Assembly: GCA_017458065.1 (NCBI GenBank)
Contig: JAFTGD010000042.1
Location: 208,896-272,895 of the forward strand
Length of the DNA: 64,000 nt
Reading direction: 5' to 3'
Source of the DNA: Oscillospiraceae bacterium
Lineage (GTDB): Bacteria; Bacillota; Clostridia; Oscillospirales; Oscillospiraceae
Shown here: positions 7,399 to 16,593 of the stretch, piece after piece
How the letters are laid out: the number at the start of each line of letters is the position of its first letter
Numbering within the stretch: position 1 is the first letter of the stretch
Notes under the pieces: model-generated
Database searches by the model: none
What the model was told of the DNA's origin: nothing
The model's input: the letters and a program-made list of their open reading frames with translations, nothing else
Position numbers and translations under genes: made by a program

Positions 7399-8799
7399 TC
7401 AATCCTTGCTGCCCGCCCAGCGGCCGGCGGCGAGGTCCTCGACGACCTTGTCATAGTGCTTGTCGAGATCGAACATCAGCAGGCACACCACGCCGATGAC
7501 GGCGATGATCAGGGGAACCCAGATGACCGCGGTGTTGATGGCGGCAACGGAGGATGCGCTGGTGGGATCGGCGTCAAAGCCGCCGGCGGAGAGGATCCAG
7601 CCGAGGGCCGCGGTGCCGAGACCGGAGCCGATCTTCATGGTGAAGGAGGAGGCGGCGTTGCCCATGCCCATGGCGGCGACGTTGCTCTTCCACTGGCCGT
7701 AGGTGATGGCGTCCTGCAGCAGGCCGAACATGGTGGCGGCGCCGCAGCCGAAGCCGAGACCCTTGAGGATGTTCGCGGCGAGCACGAGGTTCACGTTCTG
7801 TCCGGCCAGCAAGGTCAGCAGGAAGGCCACGCCTGCCGCGGCCATACCGATCATGCCGGTCCAGCGTTTGCCGATCTTCTTCATGATGAAGGGCGTCAGG
7901 AACATCATGCCCATCTGGCTGAGGGACAGGGCGTTGGCGAGCAGGGAGTAGGACTCAGGCGCGTTCAGCACATACTGGGCAAAGTAGTAGTTGGCGCCGA
8001 AGAAGGTGGACATCATGAAGTACAGCGCAAAGAGGAAGATAACCATGATGACCCAGTACTTGTTGGTGACCAGGCTCTTGAGGCACTCGCCGACGGAGGG
8101 GCCTTTTGCCTTTTCGCCCGCTTCCTCTTCCTTCTCCTCTACGACGCGCTCCTTGCAGCAGAAGAAGGTGATGAGGTTCAGAACCACGAAGACCAGCATC
8201 AGCACGATGAAGGCCAGGGTCCAGCCCTTCTGGCTGTTCTCGTCGCCGCCGAAGGCCGTGACAAGCTTCAGCGTGACGGAGTTGATGGTCATGGTGCCGA
8301 AGGTGGCCAGCAGCATGCGGAAGTTGCCCAGCAGGCCGCGCTCATACTGGTTGGTGGTCATCAGACCCTGCAGGGTGGCATAGGGCACGTTCAGCGCGGT
8401 GTAGAAGATGGTGGAGACCAGGTTGTAGGTCAGGAAGGCGTAGGCGATCTTCAGCGTCATGCTGAAGCCGGCGGGGATGGTGAACATCAGCACGGTGCAG
8501 ATGGCCAGAGGGATGCTCGCCCGGATGAGCCAGGGCCGGGCTTTGCCCCACTTGGTGTGGGTCTTGTCGACGATGCGGCCCATGATCAGGTCGCTGACGC
8601 CGTCAAAGATCTTGGAGATGGCCATGACGCTGGCGGCGGTGGCGCTGGGGATGCCGACGACGCTGACGTAATAGACCAGCAGGAACGCGGAGATGGCGGA
8701 GTAGACAAGGTTTCCGGCATAGTCGCCGATACCGTAGGCGATACGCTCCAGCCAGGAGAGCTTTGCGTTGGGATCGAGAGTCTGTGCTTTCGTACTCAT
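7399..8799 (-). CDS. GPH-family glycoside/cation symporter (MelB-like)
   Basis: A 466-residue polytopic membrane protein with about twelve transmembrane helices. It has the MelB/GPH opening ERIAYGIGDYAGNLVYSAISAFLLVYY and the cytoplasmic loop motif DLIMGRIVDKTHTKWGKARPWL. These carriers bring in di- and oligosaccharides with Na+ or H+. It lies 43 bases downstream of the GH5 gene and 83 bases upstream of GH42, so its substrate is likely a beta-linked gluco- or galacto-oligosaccharide. The exact sugar is not shown. Confidence 0.9.
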   Translation of the reverse strand: MSTKAQTLDPNAKLSWLERIAYGIGDYAGNLVYSAISAFLLVYYVSVVGIPSATAASVMAISKIFDGVSDLIMGRIVDKTHTKWGKARPWLIRASIPLAICTVLMFTIPAGFSMTLKIAYAFLTYNLVSTIFYTALNVPYATLQGLMTTNQYERGLLGNFRMLLATFGTMTINSVTLKLVTAFGGDENSQKGWTLAFIVLMLVFVVLNLITFFCCKERVVEEKEEEAGEKAKGPSVGECLKSLVTNKYWVIMVIFLFALYFMMSTFFGANYYFAQYVLNAPESYSLLANALSLSQMGMMFLTPFIMKKIGKRWTGMIGMAAAGVAFLLTLLAGQNVNLVLAANILKGLGFGCGAATMFGLLQDAITYGQWKSNVAAMGMGNAASSFTMKIGSGLGTAALGWILSAGGFDADPTSASSVAAINTAVIWVPLIIAVIGVVCLLMFDLDKHYDKVVEDLAAGRWAGSKD

Positions 8800-8842
8800 T
8801 GGTTTTCTCCTTTTACAAGTTTTATATATTCAGGTTCTTTGC

Positions 8843-10015
8843 TTACACGTTTGCCGGGAACCAGCCCAGATCCACGCTCTTGCCCAGATCCCAGCAGTCC
8901 CAGCCGCGCCAGTTGGGCTCGTTGCAGGGATCGAGGAGCAGCTTGTAGTTCCAGTAGAAGTAGCCGCTGCCGTTCTCCCAGGCCGCAAGCTGGGCGTTGG
9001 CCAGCTGCTCGTAGAGGTACTTTTTCTTCTCAGGGCTCAGGCCCTCGCTCTCGGTGAAGTCCATCCCGTTGAGCGCCGTCTGGCCGCCCCTGGTGTCCAC
9101 GCCGACGGCCAGCGAGTTGAAGAGGCACCACTCGCCGCAGACGATGGGTACATACTCCTGGACCTCCGCGATGTCCCTGGCGTAGTTCTCCTGAATGTAC
9201 TTGATGTAGCCGTTCAGGGTCTGCTCGCAGCCGTAGGCCTCGGCCACCATCAGGTACTGGTGCGTGTCGAGGTATACCCTGCCGGTGAACTTCTCCTGCG
9301 TCAGGAAGTCCTTCCAGTCCTTCAGACGGAAGGCGTCGTGGAAGACCACAAACGCGCCGTCCTTCAGGTTCGGTTGAATCCGGTCGAAGGCGCGGGTGTA
9401 GAAGCCGCGCAGAAACTCCATGGTGTTCGGGGCGCTGCCGGCGGCCAGCTCCGGCTCCACCGGGGGATAGCGGTTGGGGACGTTCATCGTCGTCCACATG
9501 GGCTCGGTGATCGGCTCGTTGATGGGGGTGATGCCGAAGAGGCCTTCACGCCGGCCGTAGCGCTTTGCCAGCTTCTCCAGCACATCCAGGACAAAGTCCA
9601 CTTCCTCCGGGGTCTGACTCCATTTGCAGACGCCGCAGATACCGCCGTTGTCAAAGCCGTTCTGGCTCAGGGGCGCGGTGTGCAGGTCGACGAGGATCTT
9701 GATGCCGTACTTTTCGGCCCAGTTGAAGGCCTTGTCCAGCTCCTCGATGCAACCGATGAAGGGCGGCCGGTCGCCGAAGATGAAGTAGGGGACGGGAATG
9801 CGCACGGTGTTCAGGCCGATGCGGCGGATGGTTGCAAAGTCGCGCTCGGAGATATACTCGCTGCGGTGGACCTTGATCCGCGCCTCATAGACCTCCGGGG
9901 AGAGCTGCCGGGGCAGGTAGTATTCGTCCTCCGCCGTGGTGCCGTCGAAGAGGGCCGGGCTCATCCATTTTTCCAGAACCAGCCAGTTGCCGAGGTTAAC
10001 GCCTTTGATATACAT
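8843..10015 (-). CDS. Glycoside hydrolase family 5 enzyme (exo-glucanase-like)
   Basis: A 390-residue cytoplasmic TIM-barrel hydrolase without a signal peptide. KGVNLGNWLVLEKWM resembles exo-1,3-beta-glucanases of GH5. The acid/base glutamate is in ITPINEP and the nucleophile in VCGEWCLF; the RIPV strand motif and a histidine in DLHTAP are also in place. Substrate is inferred as a beta-glucan oligomer; a beta-mannosidase or beta-glucosidase role is possible. It is the first gene of the GH5-symporter-GH42 set. Confidence 0.88.
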   Translation of the reverse strand: MYIKGVNLGNWLVLEKWMSPALFDGTTAEDEYYLPRQLSPEVYEARIKVHRSEYISERDFATIRRIGLNTVRIPVPYFIFGDRPPFIGCIEELDKAFNWAEKYGIKILVDLHTAPLSQNGFDNGGICGVCKWSQTPEEVDFVLDVLEKLAKRYGRREGLFGITPINEPITEPMWTTMNVPNRYPPVEPELAAGSAPNTMEFLRGFYTRAFDRIQPNLKDGAFVVFHDAFRLKDWKDFLTQEKFTGRVYLDTHQYLMVAEAYGCEQTLNGYIKYIQENYARDIAEVQEYVPIVCGEWCLFNSLAVGVDTRGGQTALNGMDFTESEGLSPEKKKYLYEQLANAQLAAWENGSGYFYWNYKLLLDPCNEPNWRGWDCWDLGKSVDLGWFPANV

Positions 10016-10085
10016 GCTGTCGCTTCCTTTCCTTTGTTGATTTGATGTCTGTAACTATAAAATAACAAAAAATGCGCCCGGAAAT

Positions 10086-10183
10086 ATATCACGATTCCGA
10101 GCGCTTTATAACAATTCTTGTTTTTGTTTTTACTTTTGGCGTTTTGTCTAAATTTCAGGTCCGTTTTTTGTCTATTTTGTCCA
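10086..10183 (-). promoter_or_regulatory. Promoter of the GH5-symporter-GH42 set with AraC-like half sites
   Basis: On the minus strand, TTGTTA (10109-10114) and TGATAT (10086-10091) are 17 bases apart. Upstream lie TTTTGTCTA at 10142-10150 and again at 10166-10174, plus TTTTGTCCA at 10175-10183 (plus-strand reading). Direct half sites placed upstream of a weak promoter fit an AraC-type activator, and the gene just upstream encodes one. Confidence 0.5.
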
Positions 10184-10187
10184 GGGA

Positions 10188-12626
10188 TCAGGCCCGTGCT
10201 GTTGCCTTCTCCCCGTAGAGCTTCCGGTACTGCCTTGGCGTCATCCCGGTCCATTTTTTGAAGACCTTGCCGAAGTGGCTCTGAGAGGAAAAACTCAGGG
10301 AGGCGGCAATGTCGTCATAGGACTTCTCCGTGAAGATCAGCTCCCGCTCCGAGACGCGGATCTTCTCCCGGGCGATGTAGTCGGAGAGTGCGATCCCCTC
10401 CTCCCGGGAGAACAGCTGCGACAGATAGTCCGGGCTGATGTTCAGCACTTCCGCCAGGTCTCTCACGGTGAGCCTGGCGTTCACCCGCCTGCTCACCAGG
10501 TCGCGGCAGCGGAGAACCACCGGATTATTGGTCTTGCTGCGGCTGTGGTCCCGCACCGCCAGGCAGTATTCCAGCTCCGCTTTTCTGGTAAAGTTCATGA
10601 TTTCGTCCTTGCTTTTGAGCTCTTCGATCTGCTGGACAAAGACGTCCTCCATCGAGAAGGCCAGCTCCGGGGATACGCCGCCCTCGATGGCGGAGCGGGA
10701 GGAGAGCGTCAGCACGACAATGGCCAGGTTCTTCCAGTTGCGCAGTTCCTCCCGGGACAGAGTCCCGACTCTGGAGAGATCCAGCTCCCCGATGGCGCGG
10801 TGCAGGCCCTCCACGTCGCCACGGCGGACGCATTCCTGCTCACGGAGCTCCTGTTCATAGGAGTTGTGGCTCCTCTCGCTCTCGTGCAGGTCGGCGCTGA
10901 GAGACTGGACCTTTTTGCGCAGCTTCTTCTGCAGCGCGTCCGCGTGGACCCCTTCCCGGCTGCTGGTCGGCGCGCCGGTCAGCAGGTCCGGCTCCAGATC
11001 GCGGTATTCGAAGAAGTCGAAATCCGCGGTCATCCTATGCCGGATCAGATCGGCGCAGGTCAGACCCACAAAGGTCCCCGTGAACTCGCCGTATTGGGAA
11101 TACTCGTCGGAGAACTCGCTGGTGTCGAAGGCGGGGCCGATCTCCTCCCAGGCTTCGCCGTCAAAGGACAGGCTGAACTGGGACTCTCTCCCTTTCACGC
11201 GCAGCTTCATCCACACAGGGCCGTCCCCGGCCGCGCGCCGGGCGCTGTTGAAGTCGGTCTTTTCGCCGTTATTCAGCCGGACCACCGAGATCGCCGGTCC
11301 CCCCAGCGTATCGCTCCAGTACTTGCGCAGGTAGGCATAGTTCATGTTGTCATAGTAGAGGATGAGTCCGGCGCTGTGCTGGTGGATCTCGGGTCTGAAA
11401 TCCATTTTTGTGACGGTCTCCGCGTTCACACTCCGCAGCTTCCGCGCCAGGATGCTGACCTGGTTGAGCGAGCTTCTCGCCTCCTGGCCCCTCATGCGCA
11501 GCCAGCCGGGGCGGGCTTTGAGGTCGCAGAAGCTGTTGGCGTTGATGCGCGGTGCGTAGTACTGGATGCCCAGGGTCCCGCTGTCAAAATCGTCCCGCTC
11601 GGGGATCTGCGCCGGCTCCCAGTCGGGAAGCGCACTCCCCTCCACAAAGGTCTGCGCCATATTGCCGCCCGATTGAAGGCGCAGCCAGCCGTCCTCGGTC
11701 CAGGTCATCCTCTGGATGGCCGTCTCACGGCCCAGGGTGCACCGCAGTTCCGGGGTAAAGGGCCTTGCGCACAGATGCACCAGCCAGGTCTCGCCGTTGG
11801 GGCAGTCCACATAGCTGCCGTGGCCGCACTTTTGCAGGTAGCTGGCGGGGTTATAATAGCGCGGCTTGAGGTGGTCGACGTCGGCGCGCTCGTTTTTGTT
11901 CTCGGGCACCGCGGTCAGGATGGGGTTGGCCGGGTCGCCCTCATAGGGGCCGAAGGGATCCTTCGCCCGGGCCATGGTGACGCAGTGATAATACCCCGTG
12001 CCGCCCTCGGCGCACATGAGGTAATACATCCCGTTTCGCTTGGTCAGATGCGGCGCCTCCAGGCAGCCGCGGTCCGTACCGCCGCGCCAGATCCGCTTCG
12101 GGTAGCCCTTGATGGCTTTGGCCTTCGGGTCGTACTCCACGATGCAGATCGCGCCAGGCTTTTCGTAGCCGGTGCGGAACTCCCAGTCCAGCGAGACCAG
12201 CCATTTCCGCCCGTCGTCATCGTGCAGCAGAGAGGCGTCGAAGCCGGCGGAGTGCAGGTAGACCGGTTCGCTCCAGGGTCCGCGGATATCCGGCGCGGTG
12301 ATGAGGAAGTTATCGATGTCAAAATACCGGGCGTTCATCGAGTTCATGACACCGTAGATCACATAAAAGAGGCCCTCCTCCTCGCACCAGGTCAGGCACG
12401 GCGCCCAGATCCCCTTGGCAGAGGGTAGGCGCCTGAGGTCGCAGGTGTTCTCGTCGGTCAGCACATTGGTATAGAGCTCCCAGTGCTTCATATCCCGGGA
12501 GTGATACACCGGGATCCCCGGGAACCACTCGAAGCTGGACACCGCGATGTAGTAGTCGTCCCCTCTGCGGCAGATGCAGGGGTCGGCGTGAAAGCCGGAG
12601 AGTATCGGATTTTTCAGCTGCATCAT
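10188..12626 (-). CDS. GH43 glycosidase fused to an AraC-type DNA-binding domain
   Basis: A single frame of about 812 residues. The first 310 are a GH43 beta-propeller (xylosidase/arabinofuranosidase type) with all three acidic residues: Asp in GFHADPCI, Asp in GFDASLLHDDDG, Glu in GCLEAPHLTK. Residues about 340-545 are a beta-sandwich like the C-terminal domain of GH43 xylosidases. A charged coiled region follows, then an AraC double helix-turn-helix over the last 110 residues (LTVRDLAEVLNISPDYLSQLF; IAASLSFSSQSHFGKVFKKWTGMTPRQYR). There is no signal peptide. It may sense a glycan by binding or cleaving it and activate the downstream GH5 set. ATG at 12626 or 12623 has AAGAAGG at the right distance; a GTG at 12644 would overlap the upstream stop. 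Confidence 0.88.
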   Translation of the reverse strand: MMQLKNPILSGFHADPCICRRGDDYYIAVSSFEWFPGIPVYHSRDMKHWELYTNVLTDENTCDLRRLPSAKGIWAPCLTWCEEEGLFYVIYGVMNSMNARYFDIDNFLITAPDIRGPWSEPVYLHSAGFDASLLHDDDGRKWLVSLDWEFRTGYEKPGAICIVEYDPKAKAIKGYPKRIWRGGTDRGCLEAPHLTKRNGMYYLMCAEGGTGYYHCVTMARAKDPFGPYEGDPANPILTAVPENKNERADVDHLKPRYYNPASYLQKCGHGSYVDCPNGETWLVHLCARPFTPELRCTLGRETAIQRMTWTEDGWLRLQSGGNMAQTFVEGSALPDWEPAQIPERDDFDSGTLGIQYYAPRINANSFCDLKARPGWLRMRGQEARSSLNQVSILARKLRSVNAETVTKMDFRPEIHQHSAGLILYYDNMNYAYLRKYWSDTLGGPAISVVRLNNGEKTDFNSARRAAGDGPVWMKLRVKGRESQFSLSFDGEAWEEIGPAFDTSEFSDEYSQYGEFTGTFVGLTCADLIRHRMTADFDFFEYRDLEPDLLTGAPTSSREGVHADALQKKLRKKVQSLSADLHESERSHNSYEQELREQECVRRGDVEGLHRAIGELDLSRVGTLSREELRNWKNLAIVVLTLSSRSAIEGGVSPELAFSMEDVFVQQIEELKSKDEIMNFTRKAELEYCLAVRDHSRSKTNNPVVLRCRDLVSRRVNARLTVRDLAEVLNISPDYLSQLFSREEGIALSDYIAREKIRVSERELIFTEKSYDDIAASLSFSSQSHFGKVFKKWTGMTPRQYRKLYGEKATARA

Positions 12627-12640
12627 GACACCTTCTTTGC

Positions 12641-13216
12641 TCACCGGATCTGCACCGGCTCGGTATAGACGCCGTCTGCGAGTTCGGTCCGGTAGATGGC
12701 GCAGTTTTCAATGTATTTGGACCAGTAGCTGCCGCGCTCGGGCGGCGTCAGATACGAGAGGGCGCCCTTCATGGCGATGGCGTGGGTGGAGAGCAGGATT
12801 TCCTTCTCCGCGGCCAGGGGCTTCAGCTCCTCCAGCAGCGCGCCCAGCCGCTCGGTGACCGCGGCCAGCGGCTCCATCCCTTCCGGAGCCGGGTTGTGCT
12901 CAAAGTCGCTGAAGAAAAACGCCACTTCCGGGGCGGGGCGGGTCAGGTCCATCCCCTCGTAGGGGCCGAATTCCATCTCGATCAGCCGCTCGTCGATCTT
13001 CCGCTCGACGCCGGGTGCAGCCAGCTCCGCGGTGCGGAGGGCGCGGTCCAGCGGGCTGGAGTACACGAGATCAAAACGGATGTTCTGTTCCTTCAGCCAG
13101 TCCCCGGCCTCCCGGGCCTGGCGGATCCCCGTCTCGTTCAGGCGGTAGTCGGCGCGCCCGGCCAGGATATTGCGGCTGTTCTGTTCGGTCTGTCCGTGGC
13201 GGATGATATAGATCAT
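12641..13216 (-). CDS. Histidine phosphatase family protein
   Basis: A 191-residue protein of the phosphoglycerate-mutase-like superfamily. The catalytic motif IIRHGQTEQN is at the N-terminus, with the acid/base region MEFGPYEGMD and the second histidine in LLSTHAIAMKG. Family members act on small phosphate esters or phosphoproteins. It sits just upstream of the GH43-AraC gene with almost no gap, so it may be a sugar-phosphate phosphatase of the carbohydrate locus. The substrate is unknown. Confidence 0.88.
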   Translation of the reverse strand: MIYIIRHGQTEQNSRNILAGRADYRLNETGIRQAREAGDWLKEQNIRFDLVYSSPLDRALRTAELAAPGVERKIDERLIEMEFGPYEGMDLTRPAPEVAFFFSDFEHNPAPEGMEPLAAVTERLGALLEELKPLAAEKEILLSTHAIAMKGALSYLTPPERGSYWSKYIENCAIYRTELADGVYTEPVQIR

Positions 13217-13392
13217 GCGGATGCTCCTTTCCTGCGGTCCGGCGCCGGTGTATTCACTTCCTGACGATTCTGCATGCGTTTTCCTCTCTTTCCGCCGCCA
13301 GGTCGGGCCTTTCGGTTCTGCCGACCATCATAATCTGTTTGCTGCGCTTTTTCAAGAATTTTAAATGCGGCCGCCAGACCCTCTCTTTTTCC

Positions 13393-14328
13393 TCACGGCC
13401 GCAGGCCTTTTCTCTCATCGGCGAAGATGCGGTCGTACTGTTCCCAGCGGGCTTTGTATTCGCCCTCCATATACCGGCAGAACAGGTTTAGCAGGCCCTG
13501 GTTTTCACTCTGCTCCGAACAGAGAAAGCCCAATTCCCAGTGAAAACCGGTCAGCACACTGGTCTTGTTCCAGTCAAATTCCGGGACATTCGTTTTCAGG
13601 ATATCAAACCCGACGGTGTTTCCGTGTTTGATCTGGTAAAATGCGTCCAGGGTCAGGGGCACGGTCTGATAGGGGAAGTGAATACCGCTCTGTGCGCACA
13701 GTTCCCACAGCGGCCGCATGCTGACCTCCAGACTCCCCATTCCCAGGCAGGGAATCCCTTCAAGATCCTCCGGTTTCAGATATCGCTTTCCTCCGAAAAG
13801 CTCAGGATCCTCATGATCCAGCGCTACCTCATATTCCCTCAGCACATGCATGCGGCAGCCCTCACGGCGGCAGGGCATTTGCAGGATACAGCCCGCATCC
13901 AGCTGCCCGTCCTCCACCGCGCGGATCACCGCGTCATTCTCCATCTGTTCCACCTGAAGCCGGATATCCGGAAATCCGCCCTGAAACCCGCGCAGAATCA
14001 GCTCGTTGTCCGGCAGAATAAAAGGAAACAGGCTCATCGAAAACCCGATCCTCAGACGTACCGCTCCGGCGGTCAGGCTGACCAGCCCCCGTTCCATCTC
14101 GTCGAAAGCCCGGAGGGCATCGCGTCCGGCCGTGTTCAGATAGGCGCCGTATTCGGTCAGCGTCAGCTTGTTCCGGACGTTCTCGAAGAGCGGCTTGCCG
14201 ATTTCCTCTTCCATCACTGCAATGGCCTGACGCAGGGACTGCCGTGCAATATAAAGCGCGTCCGCGGCTTTGGAATAATTCATATATTCGGCTGTCTTTA
14301 GAAAGTATCTCAGCTGTGTGATATTCAT
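13393..14328 (-). CDS. LysR-family transcriptional regulator
   Basis: A 311-residue regulator. An N-terminal winged helix (MNITQLRYFLKTAEYMNYSKAADALYIARQSLRQAI) is followed by a substrate-binding-like effector domain. The start at 14328 has GGAGG 4-8 bases upstream; an upstream in-frame ATG lacks a site. It is divergent from the flavoprotein reductase gene at 14440, and divergent LysR regulators usually control their neighbour in response to its substrate. The inducer is unknown. Confidence 0.9.
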   Translation of the reverse strand: MNITQLRYFLKTAEYMNYSKAADALYIARQSLRQAIAVMEEEIGKPLFENVRNKLTLTEYGAYLNTAGRDALRAFDEMERGLVSLTAGAVRLRIGFSMSLFPFILPDNELILRGFQGGFPDIRLQVEQMENDAVIRAVEDGQLDAGCILQMPCRREGCRMHVLREYEVALDHEDPELFGGKRYLKPEDLEGIPCLGMGSLEVSMRPLWELCAQSGIHFPYQTVPLTLDAFYQIKHGNTVGFDILKTNVPEFDWNKTSVLTGFHWELGFLCSEQSENQGLLNLFCRYMEGEYKARWEQYDRIFADERKGLRP

Positions 14329-14339
14329 GTCGCCCCTCC

Positions 14340-14362
14340 AAACGCAGGAAAAGCCTGCGTTT
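14340..14362. promoter_or_regulatory. Inverted repeat in the LysR/reductase intergenic region
   Basis: Perfect 9-bp arms AAACGCAGG (14340-14348) and CCTGCGTTT (14354-14362) with a 5-base loop, just upstream of the lysR ribosome site. It could be a regulator site or a leader hairpin. A TATAGT at 14405-14410 is a candidate -10 for the reductase gene. Confidence 0.45.
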
Positions 14363-14439
14363 CTCGTCATATTATATATTCTTTTTCCCTCCGCGTAAAG
14401 ATGTTATAGTGGAATCATCATCCATACAGGAGGTTTCTT

Positions 14440-16419
14440 ATGTCCGACAAAACACTTTCCCGCAGAGACTTTCTCCGCGGCGCCGCGGCCCTCGGCGTCA
14501 TGGCCACCGGTTCAGCCCTCGGCATCACTCATGCGTCTGCAGAAGAGATCCCGGCAACCTATATTCCCGGCACCTATACCGCCACCGCACCCGGGTTCGG
14601 CGGCGATGTCACCGTGACCATCACGGTGGATGAAACCAGCATTCTTGAGGCCAGCATTACCGCAGACGGCGAGACGGAGTCCATCGGTCAGGTTGCCGCC
14701 GCCGAACTGAAGGATCAGATCCTTTCGCTCCAGACCTATCAGATCGACGCCGTCAGCGGCGCCACCAACACTTCCCGTGCCGTCAGGCAAGCATGCGAGT
14801 CCTGCATCGCCCAGGCCAAAGGTATTGACGTCAGCCTCCTGCAGGCGGCGGACGCCGAGGCCGAAGCCGGCCAGGGGCAGGCTGACTGGCTTGGCGAGGC
14901 GCCCGTTATCGAAGAGAGCGACGTGATAGAAACCGTCGAGACCGAGGTTCTGGTTATCGGCGCCGGCACGGCCGGGCTCTTTGCCGCCTGCTCAGCGGTT
15001 GAAGAGGGTGCAAGGACCATTCTGATTGAAAAGATGGACGAGGAATTCGGCGGTTCCGGCATCCGCGATACCCTCGGCGCCATCGGCAGCCGCGAGCAGC
15101 TGGCCGACGGCGACAATCCGGACAAGTTTGACGTCATCACCGAGCTCTACCGGCAGTCTAACGGCTACGGCGACCAGCGGCTCTACAAACTCTGGGCCGA
15201 CAACTCCGGCGAGGCCATCGACTGGTACACCGACCGCGTGACCGAAGGCGGTCTGCGCTTCCGCCACGAGGTAGACAGCCATACCGTGGATGTCCGCTAC
15301 CCCATCTATGATGTCGGTCATTCCCTCCAGATGAGCGATACGGAGGGCGCCCACGGCGCCACTGCGAACATTCTGAAAGAGTACGCAAAAAAACTGGGGC
15401 TTGAGATCCACTACAAGACCGCGCTGGTGTCCCTGATCAAGGACGGAAACACCGTGACCGGCATCTATGCCTCTACCGAGAAAGGCTATGTCCGATATAA
15501 CGTCTCCAAGGGCGTCATCGTCTGTACGGGCGGCTACAGTCTGAATATGGACATGCTCAAAGCGCTGCAGCCGGAAACCGCCAAGATGATCAACATCAAC
15601 TACTCCTATCCCGGCAGCCAGGGCGACGGGATCAAGGCCTGCCTGTGGGCGGGGGCCGCCATGGACGAAACCCACTGCGGCATGCTGTTTGACCGCGGCG
15701 CTGTCATGCCGGACCAGGTCGGCTGCCAGACGCCCGGCGTCCTCTTCTGGATGGGAAGCCAGCCTTTCCTGAAGGTCAATCTTGAGGGCGAGCGCTTCAC
15801 CAACGAATCCGGCTGCTATGACCACATCCTGCACACCGCCTATACCCAGCCGGGCATGACCTACGCCATGGTCTGGGACGCCAACTATATCGAAGACATG
15901 ATGCGCTTCGACACTCACGGCTGCAGCCGCATGTTCGATCACGAAAACGGCGCCGAATCCGTCTGGCCTCTGGCCCTGAACGAGGGCTACTTCATGCCCA
16001 TGTACCGCGATCAGGGCTACGTTGTGAAAGCCGACACCATCGAAGAGCTGGCCGAAAAACTCGGCCTCCCCGTTGAGAATTTCAAGAAAACCGTCGACCG
16101 CTACAACGAACTCTACGACTTGCAGAAGGACGAGGACTTCGGCAAGGAGCCTTACCGTCTCTCGGCAATGCGCACCGCGCCGTTTGAGGGCGTCCGTATG
16201 AGCGGCGGATACTTCATCTGCACCATGGACGGAATCCGCATCAATACGGACCTCAACGCCATTGACACCGAGGGCAATCCCATTGAGGGGCTCTATGTCG
16301 CGGGCGACTGCTCCGGCGGATACTTCGCCACCAGCTATCCGAACCTGCTGGCAGGCGCCGCAGCCGGGCGCAGCGTCACCTTCGGCCGTCTGGCCGGCAA
16401 AAACGCCGCGAAGAGATAA
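14440..16419 (+). CDS. Exported FMN/FAD-dependent reductase (fumarate/urocanate reductase family)
   Basis: A 659-residue flavoprotein. A twin-arginine signal (SRRDFLRGAAALGVMATGSALG) is followed by an FMN-binding domain whose SGAT motif (DAVSGATNTSRAV) carries the threonine used for covalent FMN attachment. An FAD-binding reductase domain starts at VLVIGAGTAGLFAA and ends with GLYVAGDCSGG. Related enzymes reduce fumarate, urocanate, cinnamates or other unsaturated acids as extracellular electron acceptors. No heme domain is present, so electrons must come from another flavoprotein or quinone donor elsewhere. AGGAGG precedes the start. The acceptor cannot be named. Confidence 0.88.
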   Translation: MSDKTLSRRDFLRGAAALGVMATGSALGITHASAEEIPATYIPGTYTATAPGFGGDVTVTITVDETSILEASITADGETESIGQVAAAELKDQILSLQTYQIDAVSGATNTSRAVRQACESCIAQAKGIDVSLLQAADAEAEAGQGQADWLGEAPVIEESDVIETVETEVLVIGAGTAGLFAACSAVEEGARTILIEKMDEEFGGSGIRDTLGAIGSREQLADGDNPDKFDVITELYRQSNGYGDQRLYKLWADNSGEAIDWYTDRVTEGGLRFRHEVDSHTVDVRYPIYDVGHSLQMSDTEGAHGATANILKEYAKKLGLEIHYKTALVSLIKDGNTVTGIYASTEKGYVRYNVSKGVIVCTGGYSLNMDMLKALQPETAKMININYSYPGSQGDGIKACLWAGAAMDETHCGMLFDRGAVMPDQVGCQTPGVLFWMGSQPFLKVNLEGERFTNESGCYDHILHTAYTQPGMTYAMVWDANYIEDMMRFDTHGCSRMFDHENGAESVWPLALNEGYFMPMYRDQGYVVKADTIEELAEKLGLPVENFKKTVDRYNELYDLQKDEDFGKEPYRLSAMRTAPFEGVRMSGGYFICTMDGIRINTDLNAIDTEGNPIEGLYVAGDCSGGYFATSYPNLLAGAAAGRSVTFGRLAGKNAAKR

Positions 16420-16453
16420 CCGTACCGAACGGGAAGCTGAATAAAAAAACCTA

Positions 16454-16497
16454 AAAAGAGAACGTCTTCCAATCAGTCTGAAGACGTTCTCTTTTTT
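16454..16497. terminator. Bidirectional terminator after the reductase gene
   Basis: Perfect 16-bp stem, 16454-16469 with 16480-16495, 10-base loop, with T-runs on both strands. It serves the reductase gene and the converging peptidase gene. Confidence 0.85.
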
Positions 16498-16593
16498 GCT
16501 GTTATGTTTGACTGCGCTTTGCTTTCTCCCCTGTTCTCATGGAGAGCGCATATCGCCGTGTGCCCAAATCCATTTCCGTTTTCTTATCGCTTG

